Shown here piece after piece: positions 1 to 13,022 of a stretch of 64,000 nucleotides of DNA. The notes beneath the pieces were generated by a model. That model did no database searches, had not been told where the DNA came from, and worked only from the letters and a program-made list of their open reading frames with translations. Position 1 is the stretch's first letter. Each line of letters opens with the position of its first letter. This stretch comes from Bugula neritina (taxonomy: Eukaryota > Bryozoa > Gymnolaemata > Cheilostomatida > Bugulidae): NCBI GenBank assembly GCA_964035545.1, contig OZ037765.1, positions 28,570,004-28,634,003 of the forward strand, written 5' to 3'. The position numbers and the translations under genes were made by a program.

Positions 1-81
1 GGTGTAGTGATGATACACCCAATACAAGATGGCACAATTATATTCAGAGTTTATTTATGTGTCCTACTTTATGTTATACAG

Positions 82-3000
82 TAAGAACTTCATTTTCAAA
101 AAAATATGAAGACAAAAATAGTGACTCTGAAGAAGAGCCCATTGTTGATCCAAAAATACAAAAAGAGTTGGAAGAAGTTGCTAAGATACAGGACTCGGCA
201 ATGGTCAGGTGTATCAGAGAGGACGTGGCTGAGCAGGTGAGGCTGTGCTGTTTGTGTGCTGCAGGTAGAATACACTCTATAAGTGCATATAAATTACTGG
301 ATAATGACCAGAAAAAGCTATAAAATAAAAAGAGATTTCATTCCATGAAATAGCAGCTATAGAAATATCTGTATGGAATACTTGGATACTTTGTTTAAAA
401 TTTTAATATACCGGGCAGTAATATAAGTTCTATGAAGCTATGCCTAAGCTATGTTTTAAGCTTTTGGCTAGCAAAGTCCAACCCATCACCAAACTATTCA
501 ATATAGTATAGCAACAGTTGAACAGCCAAAGCCTACAGGATAGCAGTACTTGTTAATAATGCTAGTACACAGCCTACTATAGCCTATAATGCTGCAGAGG
601 TATAATAAATTGAATGCACAGACAGGAAACAGTATGTACTGAATATTGAGGAATTATTGTACAATAATTACAGTGTAAGGTGATCATATTTTTACTCTAA
701 GCCTATACTCACTACACTAGTCTTATAATCAATACAAAATTGACAAGCTGCTGCATTCATTGTGGCTGCAGCAGTATATTTGGTCTCTCACTAGCTACAC
801 TCTAGAGTCTAGAGTCTGGCCAGCAGCAGATCACCCACACGCTGCTCATTCACTGCTGCTCTACTACAGCTATGCTATTATTTGTATTTTATTTGTTATA
901 TAAATTTGTTCAAAACTGTATTAATTTAATGTAGCCACAATTGTCTGCTAGAAGTTGGAATTTTGCAAAACATACAATATGTTTTTTTATTTTCATTTCA
1001 AAGACTGGTTTTGCTTCTCTAACTATTATATAATCATAAAATGAAATTTAGTGAAACCTTATTTTCTCCATTTAATGATTGAGAACGAGGAGACAACTTT
1101 TATACTCCAGTTTTCACTGATGGTAGCCTAACATAATATTATATATATCCACTTCATCATTTGTTCATTGTTTCAGTGCTGTATTAGAAGTTGTTAAATT
1201 AATAGAAATTATGAAAACTTATTATGTTTAACTACAGAGTATCTGCCCTTTAATTGGGTGTAGATACAAACTATATATATGGTACTGTATAGAGGTGGTT
1301 GTAAGAACTGTAATTACCGTACCACTCAAGTATTTGTAGAAGATGAACTTTTGCAAGGTTCTCTGTGAGTCAAACACATGCTGCTGAATACTTGAGTGTG
1401 CTAATACTATTGATTTTACTTGCCTATATATAGCAAGTGAAATACGTAAAATCAATGGCAATTTCAGTCTAACTTTTTTCACGTAGATACAGCACGATAA
1501 AAAGAAGTTATTAGATCCTCGTAGTGCCTCGAGGACTCCCTCCGCTAATAAAGAGCCAATACAGCCCACGAGGTTCACCTCCCCTTTCAATGCATGTAGG
1601 TTCTCTTCTAAATATAGACATAACTATAATCATCGTTTGTATTCATTTATAGAAAATGTTCTGAAGCTCAACCTACATGCTATTATAAAACAGCTGCTGG
1701 AAATCTTCTCACTAATTGCTCTTAACCTTATAGTGGTTTTCAGTTGAATCTATTTTATGTGTCTATTGATGGATCTTACAGTTTTGAAATACTAGGGATT
1801 TGATATTGTGAATGTCTAGTATAATTTCGTTTGCAACCAAATGTAGGTTTAAAAATATGAAATATTGTGGATGTTGATGATGTTATAATATTTTGTTCAA
1901 AAATTAGTCCACAATTGCTTCGAATTAATCCTTGTTATTTGCATAGATATGCATAACAGGTTTGTTTGATTTATGTTTAAGTCTTGTGCTACAACTTGAA
2001 ATTAACAAAATAACTCAAACAGAAAACTATAGTGAGTTTGAATTTTTAGGAAATATCTGCAGTTTCTAGTCGATAGAAAAGTACATGTTTGATAATTTCT
2101 GTTTAGGCAATAAAATATAGTGGCATTACTCATACTTCATAGTAATGTAGAGGTAAATTAGGTAATTTTTATAGTGTGTGCAGTAAGCTATAATTTGTTT
2201 GCAACTTTACTTCTCTGCAGCTCCATCAAGATCCTTAGTAGAAAGGCCAAGATTTATCTCAGATTCTGAAGCTTCAAGAAGTTTAAAACATAATGGTACT
2301 GACAGACCTGCAGTAGTGCATGGATCCTCTACATCACATAAATATAGTACGTCTCACCGTTAAATGTATTATATTATTTATTTATTACTAGATGGCACAC
2401 CTGCATTAGAGAGTAGAGAATAGCGCTCATTACACCTTGACGAAAATTATAGAATCATTTCTCTATTTCACTTTCAAGTACTAAATGATTTTATGTAGTA
2501 AAATAGAAAATGCCTATTACATTTGTTTAATTATATTTGAGTCATTTTACTTAATTTAGTACACACTGGAAGTCTCCAGTTTTTAGCTATTTTTTACAAT
2601 TTAGCTGCTGATGAAAATGGGTTTTTGCCCAAAACTAGTAAAATATCAATAAATACACCTAAATAATCAAGGTTCTTGTTAATTTTGCTTGATTTCCCTC
2701 GTTTTTCAATTTATTTAGCTACTTTTAATGGTCCGAAATCAAAAGTAGCTAAATAAATTGGAAAAAACGTGGGAAATCAAACAAAATTAAGAACAACCTT
2801 GATTATTTAGGTGTATTTATTGATATTTTACTAGTTTTGGGCAAAAACCCATTTTCATCAGCAGCTAAATTGTAAAAAATAGCTAAAAACTGGAGATTTC
2901 CAGTGTGTACTAAATTAAGTAAAATGACCCATTTCCTTACTCATACACAATGAAATTGAGTTTGCACTGGAGTAATAGGGAGAGGGTGTACTCATGATAG

Positions 3001-6000
3001 CTCTTCATTTGCTGTTTGCTTGCACTAATATATCTCTTGAATATGACTGGCCCCATATTAGATTGATAGAGTTTATAGTTTGATTAAGCTCACAATAGAT
3101 TTACCATGTCAAGTTTTTAAATAACATTCACAGTTTCTGCTGATGATTCAGAAGCAGGGTTGTCTTATCTTGTTTCATGAAGTTTAAATAATCCTACTAA
3201 AGAACAGGCGTAATAATAATCACCCTTTTAAATTAATTTTTTTGTATTGGTATTTTCTGTTGAAATTGTATACTAGACCTTATTAACCTGTACTTACCAC
3301 CCACATGGCCACTTAATTAGCATGGAGACATTATTTTAACCCCTGTCTCCTTTTACGTCAATCATTCCTTAATTTACACTTAAAATATTTCAAAACTGAG
3401 ACTTTGAGATATCAATTTACTTGATTGTAAATACATGCTCTCTGAGGTTTAATTTCATCACTAATGCTATGGCAGGCCTAGACATCAAGCAACATATGTA
3501 AATTGTGACCGATTGTTGCTTTGAAGTATAATAATATAATAATATGTTATCATATATATTGATAAATAATATACTAACTATTGTATATAAGATCTTGTTG
3601 TATCATTTATTTGCCACTTTTTACTATTGGTGATACTTTTTTTTAAATATGGCTTCCTTTATAGATTCTAATTTAAAGTTTTGGACTAAAATGCAACATT
3701 TATTGTAGGAGTGAAGCCAGGGTATTCATTTGGATATGTTTCCAAATCCTTATCAACAGTACCCCCAGGCACTCCTGGTGCCTATGTTTATGTGAGTATT
3801 CAATATCTTGTATAATTGCAATATAAACAAAGCACACAAATATGTGCAAAAATTTGTCAAAAAATGTGTAATTTTAAGCTCATCAAAATGGTCCGGACTT
3901 TGTACTGAAAATGTGCCTTCTAATTGACGTGTTGTTTAATTTTGCATACTGGTACAGGATTCGTTTTATAATGAGGATTCCGAAGATGAAGATTTCGATG
4001 TAAGGGAGATGAAGAGGCGTATGCATGGTATGAGCTTGCATGTACATCTTTTATCGAGAAGTAATCAGAAAATATATACTGAATAACTAGTTGCCTCGAC
4101 AGTTACATAGTGGAGCATTTATCTATTTCCATCAGTACCTCTAAAACTACGTGAAGCAATTTTAATTTATTAGTTGAAATATCTAAGCTACAATGTTTAC
4201 TGGTAAAAGTAGAAGTTGCAGTCACTTCGAAATTAACTTCTATTTTATATAAAGTTCTGCTATCTCTGCTGGTGACTACCCCAGCCTTTTTAGTAGATAT
4301 GATCTGAGAACCACAATTATTTGTTTGAAAAAAAAGAGCTCGTCATCAAAGCAGAAGTGTTTGTATAATCCATAGCAAATACTAACTTCTTAACTACATA
4401 ACAAATACTATAAAGTATGTGCTTAACTTTTTTTAAAAGGGGTTTTGGTTGGACCAAATTACTCTAATCGTTGCTACTTTTTTCTTATAGATAGCTTATG
4501 AATTTCGGATGTATTGGTATTGTATTCTTGCAAAATAGAAACTTCTAATATTCAACAAACTTTTTATTGATATGTATATATAAAAAATTACTGAACTTAG
4601 TATGATTTAAGCGAAAACAATTTCATGCAGCTTTAATAATAAGCATTATCTATATTTTCCTATATTATTATGAGCTTTTGTAGTCTATTTATATTGATGT
4701 GGGACCTTTCCAGTTCCCTATTGAACAGGTCATGCCATGGGCATGTTGAAGTTTATGAAGCAATCCCAACTGCAATGCCTCCTGACTTTTAAACACCTTT
4801 CAGACCCAAGTGCTAATTTACCTTTTATTTTATGCGTGTCATGTACTCATCGTGTAAAGGTTATACATGTTGCACAAACAGACTGATCCTGTGTGTTTAC
4901 AGTTGTAGATCTGGTAACTCGAGGGGCTGACGATGAAGACGATAGAGACAGCGTATTTGAGGTACGAGTAACAGTTTACTTACTAGTTTCATCATGTGTT
5001 GTGTAATATTGTGCTGTGCATGATTTAGATGTTGTTCTCTATGTTGTTGGAGTTACCCTCTCTAATGTTGCCTGCATGCTGTACTTACCTGCCGGTGCAT
5101 CATTTTGATATTGTGAAGTCTTAGCTTATTTGCTATAATATTTAGCTATAAAGTACCTGTGGATAAGGGGCTTATGCATGTATACAATGTATTAAATACG
5201 TGTTTCAAACCTGGAATGGTGGAGAGAGGGGTGTCCGGTCACAGCCTTGATAGGTTTCATTTGGTTAAAAAGGTTTATGAATTAGCAAATACCTTCTATT
5301 TAGAATTACAATTTTTCACAAATAAGCTTTTTTTTTAAAATCATATCTTATTAACCAAGTTGCTTGTAAAAAATATAATAAACTTAATTTGTCTAAATTT
5401 TGCTCTTTGGATTTTCTCCAGAGCGACCCTGCATTAAACACTTCAGTTGCAAATAAAAAGGTAACAGCCTCTTATATAATGTTGATTCACTCATCGATTT
5501 GAATACAACCGTAGATGGCAAAATTAACCCTGTTGATAATTTTTGCTAGCTCGCACACCCAGTCCCCAGCTACCTTACCCTAGTTGCTATCAATAATGTA
5601 GTTGCACAACACCTAAGCTATTACTAATTTACTCTCTTGCATGATCTATTAGAAGAAAGTATACCAAAGGCAGTCCACAATGCTAGATAGTGTAATGTTA
5701 CTTAGCGAACTTTCAGCATCTCAGGTATGTGATCCTCAGTCGGCTAGTAATCTTGATTCTACCTCCTTTGCTTTAAATCAAAAGCTTTTTTCGACAATTT
5801 TAAATCAAATTAACTTTAAATTTAGGCACAAATTGTAGGACGTACAGTCAGATAATATTTCTTTTGCATAAATGCTTTCGCTCTGCCATAATTATATTGC
5901 TAGATTTCCTCACTGATTTTGTTATTTCCTCACACTTGAAAACTTCTGGTAGTCTGTTGAAGCGTTTTCTCCCCAATCCACAGTTTAACTTGTTTTTATA

Positions 6001-7542
6001 TTGTAGCTTTTGTTTGCTGTGATCACTGCAATATGCTAAAAGCATAGCATTTTATAGACCCCTGTGTTCTACCTTATGCTTTGCTGCTATGATTTTGTGT
6101 GTTTCACTAATTGCCTGTGTTGTGTGTTTATCATTTCACTTTAGAAATCCTCTGACAATGTCAGCTCTATTTCTAATTTCGATGGCTCCCCATTTCTTAA
6201 AGCTAGCTTATTTGACTATAGAAAGCGCTCTGAATCTATTCTTACACTTTGGGAAGAGTTACTGTTTGAGCCAGATGAGGTAGGCTGAGGAAATACCCCA
6301 ATAGCCTCTCGGTTTAATGATAAACCATCTTATTTAATTGTGATATACACAAGTTTTAAGCATGTTTCCAGCATTTTGCATAATTCACAATCTACTGTAC
6401 ATTTCGTATCAAGAATAGTATGCAGTGTATATAACATGTTATACTTTCTCCATAACTTTGTCAATATACCAACATTTGACAGGGCTTCATGTTTTATAGT
6501 CTGAAAGCCTATGAATTTATATAAATGTTGATCTATTTTTTTAAAAAAATGTTTTAGCTGCTGCATATTTGTGATGTTTATGTCAGCAGTATCTGGTCTT
6601 CTGAACTACTTTCTATGAGGAATAGACTTAATGTGTGCATACAAGTTGAAATGAGTTACTAAAGAGTCCATAAACAAAATTAAATATTTTATGCAGAGTT
6701 TTCTGAATAAAACAAGTAAAAATAATTCCATCATAGTTCATGATATTGCTACCAGATTTATCATCTTTCTTTACATGCGGACAAGTAAAAACTTTATTTT
6801 TTCTGCATATAATTGCTTAATTTATTTATGGTCGGTTTCAAAAACCTTGTTGATTTTGTAGCCTATACCATATAGCGAGATAAATCTTGCGGCTGAAAAT
6901 AGAAGAAAGGGGCTCTCAATATCAAACCTAGAGGTACACGTATGCTGAATTTTTTTCCTCATTTTATGATCTATTCAATTTTGTAACCTTTAGACTTTAT
7001 TATATTACTTCCTTTAAATACTGTTAGCCAAGGCAGATATACACTAAGTAAGCAAATATTATAGCCATGTTGTAGTATGGTGGTATAACTAGGTTGTATA
7101 ATAATACTTGTTAAGGCTTTCAGGGATCATCATCTCTGGCTTTCAGAGATGATGATAAATATGCTGTTGCTATTGTTACAAAGTATATACTGTATCTATT
7201 GTTTTAGAAACATTTATCAGATGATGAGTTTAGACAGCATTTAGGCAGCACGAGAGAAGAATTCTATAAATTACCAGAATTTAAGAGGAACGACTTGAAG
7301 CGAAAGGTCAGATTTATTATTGCCAGTTGTGTTGACCTAATAGTGAAGATAATACGCAAGTTTTAAGGATGACTAGTAATGCTCTCATTAACTCTTAAAT
7401 TATTTTTAAAACAAAGGTAACCTTGGTTAAACCTAGCTATATACTAATTGTTTTAGGGAGTGAAATACAAGTACAAGGCTCTGTTTGCTTTGTTGAACTA
7501 ATGTGTTCATTGGTTGTTTATTTGTAGGCTCTGCTCTTCTAG
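82..7542 (+). CDS. Villin-headpiece protein, dematin/abLIM type (3' part, 5' end outside window)
   Basis: Eleven exons join in phase: 82-264, 2221-2346, 3709-3791, 3958-4027, 4903-4961, 5422-5460, 5653-5724, 6145-6279, 6862-6933, 7208-7306, 7528-7542. The product ends in a villin headpiece: HLSDDEF, then EEFYKLPEFKRNDLKRK, then the terminal ALLF, matching the family's LPxWKxxxLKKxxxLF pattern with Phe in place of the usual Trp. Known headpieces bind F-actin, so a cytoskeletal role is likely. Upstream is acidic, serine-rich, disordered-looking sequence (SEDEDFD, GADDEDDRDS), as in the linkers of dematin and abLIM. No LIM domain is visible; it could lie upstream of the window. The first exon could instead stop at 236, but only the donor at 265 gives the phase exon 2 needs. 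Supervillin or villin relatives are less likely because no gelsolin repeats are seen. Confidence 0.8.
2541..2928. repeat. Long foldback (inverted repeat) element in an intron
   Basis: Two arms of about 186 and 188 bp (2541-2726 and 2741-2928) are reverse complements with only a handful of differences, separated by a 14-nt loop. The outer ends are GTCATTTTAC and its complement. It lies in the third intron-exon interval of the villin-headpiece gene (between exons ending 2346 and starting 3709), so it would be transcribed as a long hairpin. No clear target-site duplication was found. Foldback MITE is the likeliest class; a hairpin siRNA locus is possible. Confidence 0.85.
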
Positions 7543-8025
7543 CAGTAGACAAGCACTCCCTCAACAACCTATGCCAGCATTGATTTGCAATTTAACTGGT
7601 TATGTTTCATTTTTGTGTATAGCTAATATAAAACCTTGTAGCTAATTACGGTACATTTGATGTTACTTGAATGATAGTTATACTAAGGTTTACATGTTTT
7701 CACTTGAATGGAGTTCAATTTTTTAAATAGTTTACAAGTTGGGTTATCTTTTACAGATTGTGAAAAATTCTGTTTTCTTAGCTCAATTTTGAAGTTTCAG
7801 CTTGTTGTATATGATATTGAAACCCTATGATTTCTCATAACAAGGAATATATATTATAGTTTTGTATGTGTATTTGGCATAATTGACATTTTTATATATA
7901 TACTTAAAAGTAAAATTGATATATTTTTTATAATGTTTAAATAGATTGCTTGCAATAATACATATTTTTTTGGATACTGTTGTATAATTATCTCTATTTT
8001 GGTACTAAGTGCTCCAAAAGAGTTT
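7543..8025. other. Intergenic, 3' flank of villin-headpiece gene
   Basis: AT-rich sequence with no convincing exon on either strand. It presumably includes the 3' UTR of the upstream gene. Confidence 0.5.
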
Positions 8026-8090
8026 ACACACATACACACATACATATAATACACATACACATGTACATACACACATACATGCACACACAT
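8026..8090. repeat. CA/CATA microsatellite
   Basis: Imperfect run of ACACACAT and ACATAC units. It produces a low-complexity reading frame on the minus strand that is not a gene. Confidence 0.9.
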
Positions 8091-8190
8091 TCGATTACAT
8101 ATGCATGTATATGCATATAATATAGGTATATCAATCTTTGGACAGCAGCTGTTTTAGAATGCGTCTCCTGTCCTCAGAGCAGTAGATGAA

Positions 8191-8193
<3 letters not shown>

Positions 8194-8235
<42 letters not shown>
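8194..8235. repeat. (TA)n microsatellite
   Basis: Pure AT alternation of about 40 bp, followed by TGTGTGTATGTG. Likely length-polymorphic. Confidence 0.95.
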
Positions 8236-8237
<2 letters not shown>

Positions 8238-8931
8238 GTGTGTGTATGTGTAGGAAGGACGTTATGAACCATAAATATAATTGCTGCCCTAAGCTACTTT
8301 TTAAAAAATAGAGCCGATTCCCGTGAGGTATATTTGGTGAATGCATAATGATATGTATTTAATTTTCTCCCTTTCACAATCCATCTGCTTGCTGTGGCCT
8401 GGCTGCTAATTTAGCAACAGCTACATTTATATAGTTTCATATTGGTTACTTATAGCAGAGGACAGTGAATGATGAGCTATTGCAATGGATATTTTGTGGC
8501 TAAGGAGTAGTGTGGATTTTAATATATTTATCCAAGTATATATCTTCCCATTTACAAAACAGCCTGTAGACGTGTTACATGAAAGGGAACAGAAAAAAGT
8601 TTAAGTAAAACAATTACAGCAAGTGAAATTTCATTAGTTTGGGGGTTGTCCTATTGTTTTTTTGCTAATGACTTTATCATGTCTTTGTCTCTCAACACGC
8701 CCCTTCAAGCATGCAATTCCATTATGAGTAGCCTGAGTGCATTTGCCTTTTATCCTCCGCCCTAGTGGTGTTTGGTGATTACTTATATAACCTCTTGCTG
8801 AAACATAGCAAACCAAACTAATGGGAAACAAGTTGCCAATGGTAGTAGAATACAGCAGGCTGGAGATGGGTGGTGATACTGCAAGTACTAACAAGTAGCT
8901 TACTGTGTACTAATACCAATCAAGAGAATAA
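8236..8931. other. Upstream region of nucleotidyltransferase-TPR gene copy 1
   Basis: No coding signal. The last ~70 bp (from about 8860) matches, in reverse complement, the sequence upstream of the second gene copy near 28330, so the proximal promoter or 5' UTR was part of the duplication. Similarity fades beyond that. Confidence 0.5.
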
Positions 8932-11900
8932 ATGGCTGTCTTTGAAAGGGACAAATTCATAGAGGATTTCAAAGCAGATTACTACAAATATGGACCTGAA
9001 GATATTCATCAACAATATAAACACCTATACAGTTTGGCTGAAGAATATACCTTAAGGGCCAAGAAACAAGAAAGAGAAACTCCAAACAGATGGATTCTCT
9101 ATCTCAAGGTAGGCGTACTATTAGTATGTTATATTCTACTAGGTTTACTTTATGCCTGCAAAAATGGTAGTGACTTGCATCTTTATAAACATAAATAAAT
9201 TGTGTCTCAATAGGAATGAGTGAATTGATTAGATATTATTCACAGGCAATGAAAAATGAAGGTAGCATGGCTAAACAAACTCAAACTATATTATCTCAAT
9301 CCGTAAATTAGGAATTATTTTATAAGAAGAACAGCTGTATAGTTTACCTTTTTTTTAATTTGTAGGCACATGCCTTATGGAATTCCTCATTACAGCGTTG
9401 CCAAGAGCATGAAATTTCCGAAATACAAGAAAAAATATTTAACCTAGAGTGTGACTGGTATGATGGAAGCCACCCTTTGAAAAATGTAGATGAACTAAGA
9501 AAAGTCACTGAGCGATGTAAATCAGAACTCAACTCTATGAGAAGAAGCTGCCATGTTCGATTCATGGAATGTGGGAAATTGATTGAGCAGATGGAGATGG
9601 GTGACATGTTCAGTCAACAGAATGAACTTTATGCAAATAATTTTGTTGAAAATGTTAAATGTCAAAGTGAACATTGCACAAGTGAAATGATTAAGTTCGC
9701 AAAGGACATCTGTGAAACGAGCGAGAAATTACTTGGAAATGCCCCATGCCGCTATGCCATTATTGCTTTAGGCTCCATAGCAAGGAGTGAAGCAACACCA
9801 TATTCTGACCTTGAATATGCCTTCTTAATTGAGCCAAACAGTGACAAATCATACTTTCTAAGACTAGCAGTTGATACATATTTCAGAATATCAAACCTCG
9901 GTGAGACTCCCCTCAAATACTACTACATAGAAGAACTGTATGACAATTACAGATCAACATCTGATGAAGTAAAAGAAAAGCTCTGGTTTGTAGACAAAGG
10001 TCCAAGTGGATTTAAAATTGATGGACTTCTGCCAAAAGCAGGGAATATTCCAACAGGAAATGGCCTCTCTGAAAACACTCTTATCTTGACAGTAAATGAG
10101 CTAATGGATCGTTATATCAGCTCAGTTAGTCAAACTGATGTTACTGAAGTTGCAGGGTTGTCAGATTTGCTGTTTAGTACAGTACTGATTCACTCACATG
10201 ATGGAGAAAAGGGTGGGTCTGCTCTGCTAGAAGATTTTAAAACTCAAAAGCATGATTTTGAAACAGATTTCATAAAGCTCAAAATACAACGATATCAACT
10301 GGAAGAAATGCGCATGAAACGGCTGATTTTGGATATAAAGAGCTTTGATTATTGTCCAGGAGACATTAATGAAGACATGAGAAATTTAAAAGTGAAAGCA
10401 GATATTTTCCGATATCCCACAATAATGGCTCATAACATTAGAATTGCATTAAATATGGATAAGTGTGACACTGCATGGGAAGTATTTGAACAGCTACATT
10501 CAAATCAAAAATGGTTAAACAAAGAAAATTTAGCTGCAATGCAGTTTGTGCTCATGTCTGCAATATGGATCCGTACCTCAGCATACCTGCAGAATGGTAC
10601 ACAAAAAGAAGAACTCTCATTTCATCCTCAACATATCATTGAGAAAACGGATGACCGATTTTTTGTTCCAGTAAAGCTTTACATAGCTATGGCTAGTCGC
10701 TTAGTTCCTATCAAACAATCAATTTTGAAGTTTGTGGGAAATGGAACTGAAGATGTAAACCTTAAAAGGAGCATGGGTGACCTTTGTAAATCGATAACCA
10801 TTGACAAAGCAGATTGGGTTTTGCGATGCAGGCTTCACTACATTTGTGGTGACTATGAAGGCGGTCTGAAACATGTTCAAAGTATTCTTGGTGCTCAAGT
10901 GCCAGATAATCCAACTTGTCTTGTGCATAGATTTCAAGACAATTCAGCAGGCATGGTTTACATTGTAGCACACCTACTTTTTCAAAATGGAGAGTTTGCT
11001 AAAGCAGTGCATTATCTTGACTGTTTGATTGACCAAATTGATGAGTCTTCAAGAGAAAAATTGCTAGACAAAGCTTATTTGTACGCAGTTAAGGGACAAT
11101 GCCTAATGACTCTGGGCAAATATGAAGAATCTGAAAACATCTTTAATAGAGCTTCCGACTTCATAAGCAAATTATTCGGAGTCGAAAACATTGAAGAGCT
11201 ATTTTTAAAAATAGCTCTAACCGCTTTACATAAAGATAAGATTTTAAAACCTCAGGAAATTGAGTTTTGTCGTACAGTCTGTGCACAGATCAGATTTATA
11301 GCAGATGCAGTTCGCTATTATCAAGGAAAGTATCCCAAAACCCTAACAATGTTCAACAATCTCAAAATGTCGTACCCATTGATCAAAGGGTTGTTGTTTG
11401 GCAACAAAGAAGATAGCCTGGTTGTTGTAAACTTCGAAATCAGTTTTGGGTTGCACTCTTTACAGTTAGCCAAGTATGATGAAGCTAAGAACCATCTTGC
11501 TAAGGCCAGCAGTTTATATAACAGGATTTTTGGAGCCACTGTGGCCACTGTTGATAGAGCTGCTATACATGTTCACCAAGGGATGGTGGAACTAAAAAAA
11601 GCAAACTTTTTAGAAGCTGAAGACTTCGCTTTGACTGCTATTGAAATTTTGGGAAAATGTGGGCAGAAATTAGGACACAATCTTTTTTCTTGTCATCAGT
11701 TGCTTGCAGAATTATATCTGGCTACTGGAAATTTTGAAAAATCAGCAGAGCAGCTAGCTGTGTGCAAAGATCTGATCCTTCAATCCAGTAACAGTGGCTA
11801 CGTTCTCACACATTCAGCCATTCACTTAGTTGATGCAGAACTCATTTATCAAGAAGCACTCAATGCCAAGAACGATATCAGAGCAAACCAGCTTTCACTT

Positions 11901-12455
11901 GCAAAACAGTTGGTAGAAGAAGTAATTGAGTCTTTGAAGAAAACTGTTCATTTTACAGTTTCCGATAGTCATCCAGATATGGCAGCAGCTTTCAGGTTAC
12001 TGGGACAAATTTCTCTGGCATTGGGTAAAAACTCTCTTGCAAAATGGTATACTAAGAAAGCACTTAAGGGTTTTTTGACAGCTTATGGTGAAGGCACCAA
12101 TCACATTGACATTTTGAAAACATTTCTTGTTCTCAGTGAAATAAGTTTGCAGAAAAATCAGCTTCCCAATGCTCAAGATTATGTTAGAAAAGCACTTCCG
12201 GAGTTACAAGAATTTTTTGGTTATGTCAGTAAACATCCACTACTAGCAGAAGCTTGGCACATTCAGTCTCAAATAGAACTAAAGGCCGGTGATAACCGCA
12301 ATGCATTAGAGCACAGTGCTATGTCGATATACATGATGGAACAAACATTTGGCTGGAACTCCAAACACCCAGCTCTTTTAAAAATAGCCACACATTTTCT
12401 TACGGTTTTTCTCATAATATACTTTAAAATAAATAGTATAGCGCAGATACTGTAA
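8932..12455 (+). CDS. Nucleotidyltransferase-TPR protein, copy 1
   Basis: Two exons, 8932-9108 and 9366-12455, give 1088 residues. The in-frame ATG at 8932 is conserved in copy 2. Around residues 193-215 is a DNA polymerase beta-fold nucleotidyltransferase signature, ALGSIARSE followed by PYSDLEYAFLIE (G195-S196; D207 and E209 as likely metal ligands), as in DUF294/GlnD-like enzymes. A helical middle (about 330-600) follows. TPR hairpins cover about 570-1075, of the longer kinesin-light-chain style with terminal FG..HP motifs (for example AKYDEAKNHLAKASSLY, GNFEKSAEQLAVCKDLI). Both copies end in a short hydrophobic tail (FLTVFLIIYF). Substrate is unknown. The fusion of a putative nucleotide-transferring domain to a repeat sensor resembles signalling or innate-immune architectures, but that is inference. 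A polyA signal lies 215 nt past the stop. Confidence 0.85.
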
Positions 12456-12669
12456 AATTTTAGTGACATTACCTTGTCAAAAGTGCCGATGAGCTTGATA
12501 CATTTTAAATGATTGAATTGCTTATAAACTATATTATATATATTAACTATTATAATATATTAAAATTATCACAATGTAGCGCACTGATACAGTTCATGCA
12601 GCAGCAAATACTATTAACAAACAGAAATTATTATCATTATTATTATTCACCAGATATCTACTCAGAGCT

Positions 12670-12675
12670 AATAAA
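12670..12675 (+). terminator. PolyA signal of TPR gene copy 1
   Basis: AATAAA 215 nt after the stop codon. The same signal sits 216 nt after the stop in copy 2, so it is conserved between the arms. Confidence 0.6.
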
Positions 12676-12744
12676 GTGCAACTTTCTTTAATGCTATGAA
12701 AACATGCGTGTTTTCATGTATGATGTGTGATTTTATTTAAAAAT

Positions 12745-13022
12745 AGCACTGGTAAAATGGCACAGGTAAAAATGGCACCGTAAAATTGGCACGGTTAATA
12801 ATAGCATCGGTAATAGGCGCACAAATGGAAAAGCAGGAAAAATTTGCACACTGATCTTAAAGTTTCCCAAACCCCAAACTCAAACCCGCCTCTGAAACCC
12901 CCCCCCATCCTAAACATTTAACCCCACCCCAAACCTTAATATTGAAAAAGTGCCATTTTTACTTTCTACTTTGCAATTTGTGCCATTATTACGTTACCAT
13001 TTTTACCTGTACCACTTTTACG
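12745..13022. mobile_element. Small inserted element with repeated subterminal inverted motifs
   Basis: The segment is absent from the matching place in the other duplication arm. One side has several GGTAAAAATGGCAC-like units; the other has their reverse complements (GTGCCATTTTTAC, ACCATTTTTACCTG). The centre is C-rich with CCCCAAAC-like stretches. Ends are approximate and no target duplication could be defined. It splits the last exon of the RING-ZZ pseudogene. A foldback or MITE-like non-autonomous element is the best guess. Confidence 0.6.

Noticed and set aside
1228-1590. 120-codon minus-strand frame in the villin-headpiece gene
   Set aside because: It lies inside an intron of a well-supported gene, with no recognisable domain or splice context.
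8131-8346. 71-codon frame rich in Ile-Tyr
   Set aside because: Translation of the (TA)n microsatellite.
9477-12455. Taking TTG at 9477 as the start of the TPR protein
   Set aside because: The frame is open upstream to a good acceptor at 9365, and exon 8932-9108 joins in phase with an ATG conserved in the second copy.
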